A DNA stretch of 64,000 nucleotides, taken from Roseateles subflavus (GTDB lineage Bacteria > Pseudomonadota > Gammaproteobacteria > Burkholderiales > Burkholderiaceae_C). Location: positions 496,001-560,000 of the forward strand of contig NZ_JASVDS010000003.1 in assembly GCF_030285365.1 (NCBI RefSeq), written 5' to 3'. Below the pieces are notes generated by a model. The model worked only from the letters and a program-made list of their open reading frames with translations, was not told where the DNA came from and did not search any database. Both the position numbers and the translations under genes were made by a program. Position 1 is the stretch's first letter. Every line of letters starts with the position of its first letter. This document shows positions 17,268 through 26,899 of this stretch, in pieces.

Positions 17268-18647
17268 ATGCGCGGGCGACTCTTCTGGTTCGGGCTGCTG
17301 CCGGTCATGCTGCTGCTGGCCCTGGCGGCGCAATCCAGCGCGGGCCATGGCTGGCGGCTGTGGGCGCTGACCGGCGTCAGCATGGCGCTGCTCGTGCTCA
17401 TGCGCACGACGGTCGTCTCCTGGTTCTACAGCTTCATGGCCGTGTTCTACGTGCTGGGCTGCTGGTTCAAGGTCATGGCCCACAGCGCCTCCGACCTTCC
17501 CTACGTCGAGCCGGCGGGCAACTTCTCCGGCTCGCCGGCGGAGTGGGGCGAGTACTACGAATTCGCCATCGTCATCGGCCTCGCCCTGTTCATCGGGCGG
17601 GTGCTCAGCCTCATGGTCTGGGACCGTCGCAAGCCACATGAGCGGCAGTGGGAGTTCCGCGCCGGCGGGGTCACCGGCGGGCAGTGGGGCGTGCTCGTGG
17701 GCGTGGCGGCGCTCTTCTACCTCGTGAACAACCTGGCGGCCTTCTTCGTCACTGGCGTGAATGCCCGCGTGACCCTGCCCTTCGCTTTGAACGCCCCGCT
17801 GGCCTTCATGGCGCTGATCGGCTTCGCGATGGTGCTGGCCACCTATGTGGCACGCGACGTCGCCGTGCGGCAGCGCATGACACCGACGACGGCCTTCGCG
17901 ATCCTCATGGTCGCCTCGATTGCGTCCGTCTCCATGGCCAGCCGCGCGGCGGTCGTGATGCAGGCCATCCCCATCCTGCTGGCCGCGCACTACCTGCAGT
18001 CCCGCTGGGGCAAGCACCAGTTCGGCAAGCTGCCGGTGCTGATGCTGGGCGGCTTCGTGGCGCTGGTGCTGGTGGCGGTGTCAATCTACCGGGTGAAGGT
18101 CTTTTCGGGCGTTGCCGGCGCGGACGGCGAGATGCTGGGCTTCTTCCTGCTGGAGAGCGGGCTGCTCGTGGTGGACCGCTGGGTCGGCGCCGAGGCCATC
18201 ATGGTCGCCGTGGCCGAGCCCGTGCGCTCGATGGACCTGTTCTGGCGCCTCATGGCCGAGGATCCGGCCATCGGCGTCGATTCGATCTACCAGCAGCTCT
18301 CGGGCGGCAAGTATGAGCTGCTCAAGGGGCTCACGTTCCTGACGCTGCCCGGCTACTTCGGCGTCATCAGCCTGTGCGGCGAGCTGTTCTGGGTGTTCGT
18401 GCTGGTGCTGGCCATGACGCTCCTCGGCCTGGCTTTCGAGGCCCTCGTGCGGCGGCTGTTGTGCCACCAGATGATTCCGGTGGCCCTCATCTGCGGCGCC
18501 GTCGCCAATGCCCTGACGCAGCTCAGCTTCCCGCGCCTCCTGGGACCTTTCCTGCTGCAGATGCTGCTGCTGGCGGGCCTGCTGGGGCTGCTGCTGCGCG
18601 GGCCCTTCGGTCTCGTCGAGCGCCGGCCTGCGCCGGACGCCGCCTGA
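17268..18647 (+). CDS. Wzy-like polysaccharide polymerase
   Basis: Polytopic inner-membrane protein, 459 residues with about ten hydrophobic segments and soluble loops near residues 75-100, 115-130 and 285-345. Wzy polymerases are poorly conserved; the call rests on topology, size and its place among flippase and glycosyltransferase genes, with no other polymerase candidate in the locus. It would join repeat units on undecaprenyl diphosphate in the periplasm. It begins three bases after the preceding gene. Confidence 0.68.
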   Translation: MRGRLFWFGLLPVMLLLALAAQSSAGHGWRLWALTGVSMALLVLMRTTVVSWFYSFMAVFYVLGCWFKVMAHSASDLPYVEPAGNFSGSPAEWGEYYEFAIVIGLALFIGRVLSLMVWDRRKPHERQWEFRAGGVTGGQWGVLVGVAALFYLVNNLAAFFVTGVNARVTLPFALNAPLAFMALIGFAMVLATYVARDVAVRQRMTPTTAFAILMVASIASVSMASRAAVVMQAIPILLAAHYLQSRWGKHQFGKLPVLMLGGFVALVLVAVSIYRVKVFSGVAGADGEMLGFFLLESGLLVVDRWVGAEAIMVAVAEPVRSMDLFWRLMAEDPAIGVDSIYQQLSGGKYELLKGLTFLTLPGYFGVISLCGELFWVFVLVLAMTLLGLAFEALVRRLLCHQMIPVALICGAVANALTQLSFPRLLGPFLLQMLLLAGLLGLLLRGPFGLVERRPAPDAA

Positions 18648-18691
18648 GCGATCCCGAAACGCCCTTCACAACGTTCAGCCCCTCCTTCGCC

Positions 18692-19537
18692 ATGACATCA
18701 CATGACCCCCAAGCACCCAGCCGCGAGCAGCTGGTGCAGGCCATCCTCGCCCGGCTGGCGGCCGAGCACGACCGCGCCAAGGCCGCCTTCACGGCCTCGG
18801 CCAGCGAGGTCGGCGTCCGCTACTGCGCGATCGACGACCTGCTGCCCGAGGCCTGGGCCCGCCAGGTGAGCGAGGCCTTCCCGGAGCCTTCGGCCATGCG
18901 CCTGATGGACAGCTTCCGGGAGAAGAAATACACGTCCAAGGATTTCGACCGTTTCAGTCCGCTGATGGCGGACATCACCTTCGCCGTGCAGGACCCGCGG
19001 GTCGTCGCCGTCGTGGAGCGCATCACTGGCATTGCGGACCAGCAGCCGGATGCGCAGCTCTACGCAGGCGGGCTCAGCGCCATGGTGCAAGGCCATTTCC
19101 TCGGTCCGCACATCGACAACTCCCACGAGGCCAGCCGCCAGCGCTACCGCACCCTGAACCTGCTGTACTACGTGTCGCCCGACTGGGCCCTGGAGAACGG
19201 CGGCAACCTCGAGCTGTGGGACCGTGACGTGCGCCAGCGCACCACCATCGTCAGCCGCTTCAACCGCCTCGCGCTGATGGAGACGACGCCCACCTCGTGG
19301 CACTCGGTCAGCCCGGTCGTCGCGGCCGGCACGCGCCGCTGCGTCTCGAACTACTACTTCTCGCCGACGTCACCCACCGGCCAGCCCTACTTCAACGTGA
19401 CCTCGTTTAGCGCCTGGCCGGACCAGCCCTTCAGGCGCCTGTGGGCCCGTCTCGACGGGCATCTGCGCCAGGGCGTTCGCAAGCTGGTGCCGCAGGGGCT
19501 GGGCCGCAAGGATGTCTACGAGGGGCCGCGCAAGTGA
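18692..19537 (+). CDS. 2-oxoglutarate/Fe(II)-dependent oxygenase
   Basis: Predicted cytoplasmic 2OG-Fe(II) oxygenase, 281 residues from the ATG at 18692, which follows the polymerase gene by 44 bases. Iron ligands are H140-x-D142 (in GPHIDNSH) and H204 (TSWHSV); Arg215 or Arg216 is placed to bind 2-oxoglutarate. The core has the prolyl-4-hydroxylase-like pattern LNLLYYVSPDW and NGGNLELWD. It is set within a polysaccharide locus and its stop overlaps the next glycosyltransferase, so a sugar or lipid-linked glycan substrate is inferred; none is proven. Confidence 0.78.
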   Translation: MTSHDPQAPSREQLVQAILARLAAEHDRAKAAFTASASEVGVRYCAIDDLLPEAWARQVSEAFPEPSAMRLMDSFREKKYTSKDFDRFSPLMADITFAVQDPRVVAVVERITGIADQQPDAQLYAGGLSAMVQGHFLGPHIDNSHEASRQRYRTLNLLYYVSPDWALENGGNLELWDRDVRQRTTIVSRFNRLALMETTPTSWHSVSPVVAAGTRRCVSNYYFSPTSPTGQPYFNVTSFSAWPDQPFRRLWARLDGHLRQGVRKLVPQGLGRKDVYEGPRK

Positions 19538-20598
19538 AGTCCGACGACGGGCGCCTGATGCTGTTCGCGCCCAATGTGCACACCGGCGGCGGACTGGTGC
19601 TGCTGAAGTCCCTGCTCGCGGCCTGGCCCGCGGGCCGTCCGCTGAGGGCGTGGCTCGACGCGCGCGCCAGGCACGACCTGACCCTGCCCGGCGGCGCCGA
19701 GGTGACGTGGGTGGAGGCATCCCCGCTGTCGCGCGCCCGGGCGCAGTGGGACTCGGCCCGCTCGGCCCGCGCCCAGGACCGCCTGCTGTGCTTCCACGGC
19801 CTGCCGCCGGTCTGGGACTCGCCGGCGCGCGTCGAGGTCTTCCTGCAGAACCGCAACTACCTGGGCGAGGTGGACCTGTCCACCTTCAGCCCCCGCACGC
19901 GCCTGCGCCTGCGCCTGGAGCAGTGGATGCTGCGCCGGGGTCGGGAGCGCGTGCACGGCTACTGGGTGCAGACGCCCTCGATGGCCGCCGCGCTGCGTCG
20001 CTGGTGGGGCCCGGTGCAAGGGCGCGCGCCCGCCGTGAAGGTGCTGCCCTTCCTGCCCCTTCAGCCTGAGGCACCGGCTGACGGCGCGGCCGGGACAGCG
20101 CCGCCGGTGCTGGACTACCTCTACGTCGCCGACGGCGAGGCCCACAAGAACCACCGCCGCCTGATCGAGGCCTGGCGCCTGCTGGCGGCCGAGGGGCTGC
20201 GGCCCTCGCTGGGCCTCACGCTCGGCGCGAAGGACCAGGCGCTGCGCGACTGGATCGACGCCGAGGCGCAGGCGCACGGCCTGCAGATCCGCCAGTTGGG
20301 CGTGCTGCCGCATGCGGAGCTGCTGGGCTGGTATGGCCGCTGCCGCGCGCTGGTGTTTCCGTCGCTGAGCGAGTCCTTCGGCCTGCCGCTGATCGAGGCG
20401 CGCCAGGCCGGCTGCCCGGTGCTGGCCGGCGAGCTCGACTTCGTGCGGGATGTCTGCGAGCCCGCCCAGACCTTCGATCCGCTCTCCGCCGTGTCCATCG
20501 CGCGGGCCGTGCGCCGCTTCGAGGGCTGCGCGCAGGCGCCGCTGGAGCCGGCCGGTGCGGCCGCGTTCCTGGCTGCCCTCATGGCGGAGCCGCAGTGA
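19534..20598 (+). CDS. GT-B glycosyltransferase (family 4-like)
   Basis: Retaining-type glycosyltransferase of 354 residues starting at a GTG that overlaps the oxygenase stop (GTGA); an ATG eight codons later is possible. The N-terminal Rossmann domain carries the acceptor-side NVHTGGGL. The C-terminal domain has DGEAHKNHRRLIEAW and the family's nucleotide-sugar motif SLSESFGLPLIEA (about residues 272-284), including the E-x7-E pair. Cytoplasmic, probably membrane-associated; donor and acceptor unknown. The stop overlaps the next glycosyltransferase. Confidence 0.87.
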   Translation: MKSDDGRLMLFAPNVHTGGGLVLLKSLLAAWPAGRPLRAWLDARARHDLTLPGGAEVTWVEASPLSRARAQWDSARSARAQDRLLCFHGLPPVWDSPARVEVFLQNRNYLGEVDLSTFSPRTRLRLRLEQWMLRRGRERVHGYWVQTPSMAAALRRWWGPVQGRAPAVKVLPFLPLQPEAPADGAAGTAPPVLDYLYVADGEAHKNHRRLIEAWRLLAAEGLRPSLGLTLGAKDQALRDWIDAEAQAHGLQIRQLGVLPHAELLGWYGRCRALVFPSLSESFGLPLIEARQAGCPVLAGELDFVRDVCEPAQTFDPLSAVSIARAVRRFEGCAQAPLEPAGAAAFLAALMAEPQ

Positions 20599-21827
20599 GG
20601 GTGCTGCTGCTGAGCCAGCACTTCTGGCCCGAGTCCTTCCGCATCAACGAGGTCGCGCAGTCGCTCGTGGAGCAGGGCTGCGAGGTCACCGTGCTGACCG
20701 GCAAGCCGAACTACCCGGAAGGGGCGATCTACCCGGGCTACCGCGTGGGCGGTGTGCAGACCGAGCGCCATGAAGGCTACGAGATCGTGCGGGTGCCGCT
20801 GTGCCCGCGCGGCGCCGGCGGGGCGCGCCGCCTGGTGCTGAACTACCTGTCCTTCATCTTCAGCACGGTGCTGATGGGGCCGTGGGCGCTGCGCGGCAGG
20901 CGCTTCGACGTGATCTTCGTCTACGGCACCTCGCCGATCCTGCAGGCCATCGGGGCCATCGTGCTCAAGTGGATCAAGCGGGCCGCGCTCGTGACCTGGG
21001 TGCAGGACCAGTGGCCGCAGAGCCTCGAGGTCACCGGCTTCGTGCGCAACCGGCGTGCCCTGGCCGCGGTGGCGGTGGTGGTGCGCTGGATCTACCGCCG
21101 CTGCGACCTGCTGCTCGTGCAGTCCCAGGCCTTCCTGGCGCCCGTGCGGGCCATGGCCGGGCACACCCCTGTTGCCGTGCACCTCAACCCCGGCGACCGC
21201 GAGCAGCCGGCCGCAGCGCCGCTGCCGGCGGCCCTGGCCGAGCTCCCGTGGGGCGAGGGCTTCCACATCGTCTTCGCCGGCAACCTGGGCACCGCGCAGG
21301 CGCTGGACTGCGTGCTCGAGGCCGCCGAGCGGCTCGGTGCGGACGCGGGCGTGCGCTGGGTGCTGGTGGGCAGCGGGGCGCGAAGCAGCTGGCTGCAGGC
21401 ACAGGTGCGCGAGCGCAGGCTCGACCACGTGCTGCTGCCCGGGCGCTTCGACCCGGCCTGCATGCCGGCGCTGTTCGAACGCGCCGATGCCCTGCTGGTG
21501 AGCCTGAACCGGGGCGAGGCGCTGGCCCAGACGGTTCCGAGCAAAATACAGGCCTATCTGGCCGCCGGGCGGCCAGTGGTGGCCAGCCTGGACGGCGAGG
21601 GCGCACGGGTGCTGGCCGAGGCCGGCGCCGGCGTCAGCGCCCCCGCCGAGGATGCCGCGGCGCTGGCCGAGGCCGTGCGGGCCCTGCAGCAGCGCAGCCC
21701 GGCCGAGCGCGCGGCCATGGGCGAGGCCGGCCGCCGCTACTACCGCGCCCATTTCGATCCGGCGCAGCTGGCGCAGGATCTGGTGGGACATTTCGAGCAC
21801 GCGTGTGCGCTGCGTCGAGGAAAGTGA
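20595..21827 (+). CDS. WbuB-like glycosyltransferase, probable L-FucNAc transferase
   Basis: GT4-type glycosyltransferase of 410 residues starting at GTG 20595. The N-terminal half has the WbuB signature: LLLSQHFWPESFRINEVA, LTGKPNYPEG, VYGTSPI and a long hydrophobic stretch around residues 95-130 likely to touch the membrane, followed by VQDQWPQSLE. The C-terminal half binds the nucleotide sugar (FAGNLGTAQ, LPGRFDP, VPSKIQAYLAAGRPV). WbuB of E. coli O26 is associated with FucNAc transfer, and the next three genes encode UDP-L-FucNAc synthesis, so L-FucNAc is the inferred donor. Confidence 0.82.
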   Translation: MRVLLLSQHFWPESFRINEVAQSLVEQGCEVTVLTGKPNYPEGAIYPGYRVGGVQTERHEGYEIVRVPLCPRGAGGARRLVLNYLSFIFSTVLMGPWALRGRRFDVIFVYGTSPILQAIGAIVLKWIKRAALVTWVQDQWPQSLEVTGFVRNRRALAAVAVVVRWIYRRCDLLLVQSQAFLAPVRAMAGHTPVAVHLNPGDREQPAAAPLPAALAELPWGEGFHIVFAGNLGTAQALDCVLEAAERLGADAGVRWVLVGSGARSSWLQAQVRERRLDHVLLPGRFDPACMPALFERADALLVSLNRGEALAQTVPSKIQAYLAAGRPVVASLDGEGARVLAEAGAGVSAPAEDAAALAEAVRALQQRSPAERAAMGEAGRRYYRAHFDPAQLAQDLVGHFEHACALRRGK

Positions 21828-21832
21828 AAGAG

Positions 21833-22717
21833 ATGACATTGCAAGACACCGCCGGCCGCTGCCGGGTGCTGGTCCTCGGGGCCAGCGGCATGCTGGGCAA
21901 CGCCGTGCTGCGCTGGTTCGCGCAGGACCCGGCCTACGAGGTCATCGGCTCCGTGCGCGGCGCGGCCGCCGCCCAGCGCCTGCAGGCCCTGGCGCCCGCG
22001 GCGACGCTGCGGGTGGGCGTGGACGTCGAGAACCTCGATGCCCTGACCCGCCTCTTCGCCGAGACCCGCCCGCAGGTGGTTATCAACTGCGTCGGCGTCA
22101 TCAAGCAGCTGGCCGAGGCGGACGACCCGCTGACGGCCATTCCGCTGAACGCGCTGCTGCCGCACCGCCTGGCGCGCCTCGCGCAGGTGGCGGGCGCCCG
22201 CCTGGTGCACGTCAGCACCGACTGCGTCTTCGATGGCCGCCGCGGCGGCTACAAGGAATCCGACGCGCCGGACGCGACCGACCTCTACGGCCGCAGCAAG
22301 CTGCTGGGTGAGGTGGATTACCCCAACGCCGTGACGCTGCGAACCTCCATCATCGGCACCGAGCTGAACAGCCACCACGGCCTCGTGGGCTGGTTCCTCG
22401 CGCAGTCCGGTGCCGTGCGGGGCTTCACCCGGGCCGTGTTCTCGGGCCTGCCGACCGTCGAGCTGGCGCGCGTCATCCAGGCGTTCGTGCTGCCCCGCCC
22501 GGAACTGCATGGGACCTACCATGTGTCCGCCGCGCCCATCGACAAGCACGCGCTGCTGAGCCTCGTGGCCGAGGTCTACGGCCGCGACACCCGCATCGAC
22601 CCGGACGACCGCCTCGTCATCGACCGCTCGCTCGACTCCACCCGCTTCCGCGAGCTCACCGGCTACGCGCCGCCGGACTGGCCGGAGCTCGTGCGCCGCA
22701 TGCACGCCTTCGCCTGA
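21833..22717 (+). CDS. wbjC: UDP-sugar 4-reductase WbjC/FnlB type
   Basis: Extended short-chain dehydrogenase, 294 residues from the ATG at 21833, related to RmlD. NAD(P) site VLGASGMLGNAV (about residues 14-25), Ser-region STDCVFDGRRGGY and active-site YGRSK. In UDP-L-FucNAc synthesis, WbjC/Cap5F reduces the 4-keto intermediate made by WbjB. It lacks the C-terminal cupin domain found in Cap5F and many WbjC proteins, which are about 370 residues, so it is a short form. Its place directly before wbjB and wbjD makes the pathway call strong. Confidence 0.82.
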   Translation: MTLQDTAGRCRVLVLGASGMLGNAVLRWFAQDPAYEVIGSVRGAAAAQRLQALAPAATLRVGVDVENLDALTRLFAETRPQVVINCVGVIKQLAEADDPLTAIPLNALLPHRLARLAQVAGARLVHVSTDCVFDGRRGGYKESDAPDATDLYGRSKLLGEVDYPNAVTLRTSIIGTELNSHHGLVGWFLAQSGAVRGFTRAVFSGLPTVELARVIQAFVLPRPELHGTYHVSAAPIDKHALLSLVAEVYGRDTRIDPDDRLVIDRSLDSTRFRELTGYAPPDWPELVRRMHAFA

Positions 22718-22742
22718 CCGCCCTCGAATCCAGAGATCCGCC

Positions 22743-23753
22743 ATGTTCAAAGACAAAGTCCTCCTCATCACCGGTGGCACGGGCAGCTTCGGCAACGCCG
22801 TGCTCTCCCGCTTCCTCAAGTCCGACTTCGCCGAGATCCGCATCTTCAGCCGCGACGAGAAGAAGCAGGAAGACATGCGCATCGCGCTCAAGAGCGACAA
22901 GGTCAAGTTCCACATCGGCGACGTGCGCGACTACGACAGCGTGCACGACGCCCTCAACGGCGTGGACTACGTCTTCCATGCCGCGGCGCTCAAGCAGGTG
23001 CCGTCCTGCGAGTTCTATCCGATGGAGGCCGTCAAGACCAACGTCATCGGCGCCGAGAACGTCATGCGCGCGGCCATCGCCCAGGGCGTGAGCCGCGTGG
23101 TGGTGCTCTCGACCGACAAGGCCGTCTATCCCATCAACGCCATGGGCATGTCCAAGGCCATGATGGAGAAGGTGATGGTCGCCAAGAGCCGCCTGTGCGA
23201 CCCCAGCAAGACCGTGCTCTCGGCCACCCGCTACGGCAACGTGATGGCCTCGCGCGGCTCGGTGATCCCGCTGTTCCTGCAGCAGCTGCAGGACGGCAAG
23301 CCCCTGACCATCACCGACCCCACGATGACGCGCTTCCTGATGTCGCTCGAGGAGTCGGTCGATCTCGTGCTCTACGCCTTCGAGCACGCGCGCCCTGGCG
23401 ACATCTTCGTGCAGAAGGCCCCGGCCTCGACGGTGGGCGACCTGGCCGAGGCCATGCGCCAGCTGCTGAAGAAGGACAACGAGATCAAGATCATCGGTAC
23501 CCGCCACGGCGAGAAGCTGTACGAGTCCCTGGTCTCGCGCGAGGAGATGGCCCGCTCGGAGGACCTGGGGGGCTACTACCGCATCCCGGCGGACTCCCGC
23601 GACCTGAACTACGCCAAGTACTTCGTCGAAGGCCAGACCGCCATCTCGGAGATCGACGACTACACGTCGCACAACACGCAGCGCCTGAGCGTGGACGAGG
23701 TCAAGCAGGTGCTGATGCAGCTGGAACTGATCCAGGAGGCCGTCCGTGCTTAA
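22743..23753 (+). CDS. wbjB: UDP-GlcNAc 4,6-dehydratase/5-epimerase WbjB/Cap5E
   Basis: First enzyme of UDP-L-FucNAc synthesis, 336 residues. It converts UDP-GlcNAc to 4-keto-6-deoxy hexoses with epimerisation. NAD-binding GGTGSFG (residues 11-17) is followed by the strongly conserved [16 protein letters not shown], where the Tyr of the usual YxxxK is Met (M-G-M-S-K), a feature I associate with the Cap5E/FnlA group. [18 protein letters not shown] and [14 protein letters not shown] further match that group. Ribosome site near 22734; overlaps the next gene by eight bases. Confidence 0.93.
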   Translation: MFKDKVLLITGGTGSFGNAVLSRFLKSDFAEIRIFSRDEKKQEDMRIALKSDKVKFHIGDVRDYDSVHDALNGVDYVFHAAALKQVPSCEFYPMEAVKTNVIGAENVMRAAIAQGVSRVVVLSTDKAVYPINAMGMSKAMMEKVMVAKSRLCDPSKTVLSATRYGNVMASRGSVIPLFLQQLQDGKPLTITDPTMTRFLMSLEESVDLVLYAFEHARPGDIFVQKAPASTVGDLAEAMRQLLKKDNEIKIIGTRHGEKLYESLVSREEMARSEDLGGYYRIPADSRDLNYAKYFVEGQTAISEIDDYTSHNTQRLSVDEVKQVLMQLELIQEAVRA

Positions 23754-24879
23754 GGTCATGACCGTGGTCGGGACCCGACCGGAGATCATCCGTCTCTCGC
23801 GCGTGATGGCGCAGCTGGACCGCCACTGCCGCCACGTGATCGTGCACACGGGCCAGAACTACGACTACGAGCTCAACGAGGTCTTCTTCAGCGACCTCGG
23901 CATCCGCAAGCCGGACCACTTCCTGGAAGCGGCCGGCAGCACCGCCGCCGAGACCATCGCGCAGGTGATCGCCAACGTCGACAAGGTGCTCGAGCAGGAG
24001 CAGCCCGACGCGCTGCTGATCCTCGGCGACACCAACAGCTGCCTCGCCGCCATCGCGGCCAAGCGCCGCAAGGTGCCGATCTTCCACATGGAGGCCGGCA
24101 ACCGCTGCTTCGACTTCCGCGTGCCCGAGGAGATCAACCGCCGCATCGTCGACCACACCTCGGACATCAACCTGACCTACAGCCAGATCGCCCGCGACTA
24201 CCTGCTGCGAGAGAACCTGCCGCCGGACCAGGTCATCTGCACGGGCAGCCCGATGCGCGAGGTGATCGAGCATTACCAGCCCGGCATCGACGCCTCCGAC
24301 GTGCTCACGCGCCAGGGGCTGACCGCCGGGCGCTACTTCGTCGTGTCCTCGCACCGCGAGGAGAACGTCGACTCGCCCGAGAACCTGCGCAAGCTGCTGG
24401 GCATCCTGAATGCCCTGGCGAAGGAGTACGGCGAGCCGGTGATCGTCTCGACGCACCCACGCACCCGCAAGCGCCTCGAGACGCTGCTGGCCGAGCAGGC
24501 CATGGACCCGCTCGTGCAGTTCATGAAGCCCTTCGGCTTCCTGGACTACATCCAGCTGCAGCGCCACGCCCGCGCGGTGCTCTCGGACAGCGGCACCATC
24601 ACCGAGGAGTCCTCCATCCTTAACTTCCCCGCCCTGAACCTGCGCGAGGTGCATGAGCGGCCGGAGGGCGTGGAGGAGGGCGCGGTGATGATGGTGGGCC
24701 TGGACCTGGACCGCGTGCGGGACGGCCTGGCCATCCTCGCCTCGCAGCCGCGCGGCGACGATCGCCTGCTGCGCCTGGTGCAGGACTACGCCCCGGCCAA
24801 CGTCTCGGACAAGGTCCTGCGCATCATCATCAGTTACACCGGGTTCGTGAATCGCAAGGTCTGGCGCAAGTCGGGCTGA
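23746..24879 (+). CDS. wbjD: UDP-N-acetyl sugar 2-epimerase WbjD/Cap5G
   Basis: Non-hydrolysing UDP-GlcNAc 2-epimerase family, 377 residues, starting at a GTG inside the end of wbjB. It carries [10 protein letters not shown] (residues 6-15), [59 protein letters not shown] and [11 protein letters not shown], all signature blocks of the family. In this gene set it should turn the WbjC product into UDP-L-FucNAc by C2 epimerisation. With a separate UDP-GlcNAc 2-epimerase not seen here, UDP-ManNAc production is the less likely alternative. Confidence 0.92.
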   Translation: MLKVMTVVGTRPEIIRLSRVMAQLDRHCRHVIVHTGQNYDYELNEVFFSDLGIRKPDHFLEAAGSTAAETIAQVIANVDKVLEQEQPDALLILGDTNSCLAAIAAKRRKVPIFHMEAGNRCFDFRVPEEINRRIVDHTSDINLTYSQIARDYLLRENLPPDQVICTGSPMREVIEHYQPGIDASDVLTRQGLTAGRYFVVSSHREENVDSPENLRKLLGILNALAKEYGEPVIVSTHPRTRKRLETLLAEQAMDPLVQFMKPFGFLDYIQLQRHARAVLSDSGTITEESSILNFPALNLREVHERPEGVEEGAVMMVGLDLDRVRDGLAILASQPRGDDRLLRLVQDYAPANVSDKVLRIIISYTGFVNRKVWRKSG

Positions 24880-24888
24880 GCGCGCCGC

Positions 24889-24894
24889 TAGAAT
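24889..24894 (+). promoter_or_regulatory. -10-like TAGAAT before the Wza-like gene
   Basis: TAGAATCCCG in the 79-base gap after wbjD, about 64 bases before the ATG of the export gene. It is nearly identical to the element before the flippase gene, so the export/chain-length genes may form a second transcription unit with matched control. Confidence 0.45.
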
Positions 24895-24958
24895 CCCGCC
24901 GCATTCCGGTCGTCCGGCACGATGCCGCCCGACCCACCCTACCTACTGGCCGCCGCCC

Positions 24959-26899
24959 ATGAATCGACTCGCAGCCTTCCGCCATCTCTGCTCCGCCGCC
25001 CTGGTGCTGATGGCCTCCCTGAGCGCCGGCTCCGCCTGGGCTCAAGCCACCACAGGCAGTGGCGAGAACGTGCAGTCCGTCGGCGGCCCCGTGCGGCTGA
25101 ACCTCCCGACCAACGCCAAGGACGAGCGCGAACGCGAGCGCGAGCAGCTCATGCGCCTGAAGCAGGCACAGCAGGGCGTCGACAACGCCGATCTGTTCAT
25201 CTCGCCGCGCATGGCCTACAAGCCCAGCGACTTCGAGCTCTTCGTCCGCCAGCAGGCCGGCATCACGCGTGCGCAGGGCGACCGCGCCGACGCGGACTGG
25301 CTGGACACGCTGCGCCGCTTCGGCGCGGACCTCATGGTGCCGCAGGCCCGCACCCCCGAGGGCCTGAGCCTGGATCTGCCGACCTCGGTGCCGGACGACT
25401 ACCAGCTCTCAGCCGGCGATGAAGTGCTGGTGAACCTGTGGGGCAGCGTCGAAGGCAATCTGCGCCTGGTGGTGGACCGGGGCGGTCAGCTGGCGATCCC
25501 GCGCGTGGGCACCCTCTCCGTCAATGGCGTGCGCTTCGGCGACCTGCGCGGCGTCATCCTGCGCCGGGCCTCGCAGCAGTTCAAGAACTTCGACGTGGCC
25601 GTGTCGATGGGCCGTGTGCGCTCGATCCGTGTCTACATGACGGGCTTCGTCAACTCGCCGGGCGCGCAGTCCCTCAGCGGCCTGTCCACCGTGCTGCAGG
25701 CGCTGGTCGCGGCCGGCGGCCCGAGCGGTGTCGGCAGCTTCCGCAACATCCAGCTGCGTCGCCAGGGCCAGGCGCCGATGCAGCTCGACCTCTACGATCT
25801 GCTGCTCAAGGGCGATCGCGGCGGCGACCGCACGCTGCGCAACGAGGACGTCATCCACGTGGCGCCCATCGGCACGCAGGTGGGCGTGATCGGCAGCGTC
25901 AACCGCCCGGCCGTCTATGAGCTCAAGGGCGGCGAAACCCTGGCCGACGTGCTGGCCATGGCCGGCGGCCCCGCGGCCCTGGCCAACCGCCAGCAGGCCG
26001 TGATCCACCGCATCGATGCCCAGGGTCAGACCCAGCTGCGCACGGTGGACCTCAGCAAGGAGGCCGGCCAGCCGGCCCAGAACGGTGACGTGCTGCGGCT
26101 GCAGGGCTTCGGCGACGTCGCCCAGCCGAGCGCTCGCCAGATGAAGCGGGTGCGGGTGGACGGCGAGGTCCAGCGTCCCGGCGACTACATCCTGCCGGCC
26201 GGCAGCACCCTGCGCGACGCCCTGCGCGCCGCCGGGGGCACCACGGCCGAGGCCTTCCTCTTCGGTGCGGAGCTGACGCGCGAGTCCGTGCGCCTGTCGC
26301 AGGCCGAGAACTACGAGCGGGCCATGCGCGACCTGGAGGTCGAGCTCACCCGCGGCCTGGTCAAGGGCAAGGAAAGGACGATCCCGCCGAACGACGAGGT
26401 CTATGCCCGCAACACGGCCCTGACCCGCTACGTCGAGCGTCTTCGCAACGTGCGACCGACCGGCCGTGTGGTGCTGGGCCTGGCCCTCGACGCCCGCGAG
26501 CTCCCCGACATGACCATCGAGGACGGCGACCGCCTGACGCTGCCCATCAAGCCCTCCTCCGTGAGCGTGTACGGCAGCGTGATGAACAGCGGCAGCTACG
26601 TCTTCGCCAACGGCCGTTCGCTGTCCCAGTACGTGGCCATGGCCGGCGGCGCCGCGCGCAGCGGTGACACCGGCAGCCTGTTCGTGGTCCGCGCGGATGG
26701 CAGCGTCGTCAGCAACCGCAGCAGCAGCGGCTGGTTTGTCGGTGGCGGCGCCGTGGAGGGCCTGCAGGCCCAGCCGGGCGACACGGTCTTCGTGCCCGAG
26801 AACCTGTTCCACCTCGGCAACTCGGCGGAGCTGAAGGACTGGTCGACCATCCTGTACCAGTTCGGCCTGGGCGCCCTGGCGCTGAAGAACCTGAAATGA
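24959..26899 (+). CDS. Wza-like outer-membrane polysaccharide export protein
   Basis: Periplasmic/outer-membrane polysaccharide exporter (OPX), 646 residues, larger than Wza (about 380). A Sec signal peptide (residues 1-30, cleaved near AWAQA) lacks a lipobox Cys. A Poly_export domain starts near 140 (YQLSAGDEVLVNLWGS), followed by several SLBB-type beta-grasp repeats near 225-280, 310-370, 395-440 and 525-600, which form the periplasmic rings. Absence of an acylated Cys and of a clear C-terminal Wza helix suggests it is a long, multi-SLBB class of OPX. Confidence 0.88.
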   Translation: MNRLAAFRHLCSAALVLMASLSAGSAWAQATTGSGENVQSVGGPVRLNLPTNAKDEREREREQLMRLKQAQQGVDNADLFISPRMAYKPSDFELFVRQQAGITRAQGDRADADWLDTLRRFGADLMVPQARTPEGLSLDLPTSVPDDYQLSAGDEVLVNLWGSVEGNLRLVVDRGGQLAIPRVGTLSVNGVRFGDLRGVILRRASQQFKNFDVAVSMGRVRSIRVYMTGFVNSPGAQSLSGLSTVLQALVAAGGPSGVGSFRNIQLRRQGQAPMQLDLYDLLLKGDRGGDRTLRNEDVIHVAPIGTQVGVIGSVNRPAVYELKGGETLADVLAMAGGPAALANRQQAVIHRIDAQGQTQLRTVDLSKEAGQPAQNGDVLRLQGFGDVAQPSARQMKRVRVDGEVQRPGDYILPAGSTLRDALRAAGGTTAEAFLFGAELTRESVRLSQAENYERAMRDLEVELTRGLVKGKERTIPPNDEVYARNTALTRYVERLRNVRPTGRVVLGLALDARELPDMTIEDGDRLTLPIKPSSVSVYGSVMNSGSYVFANGRSLSQYVAMAGGAARSGDTGSLFVVRADGSVVSNRSSSGWFVGGGAVEGLQAQPGDTVFVPENLFHLGNSAELKDWSTILYQFGLGALALKNLK

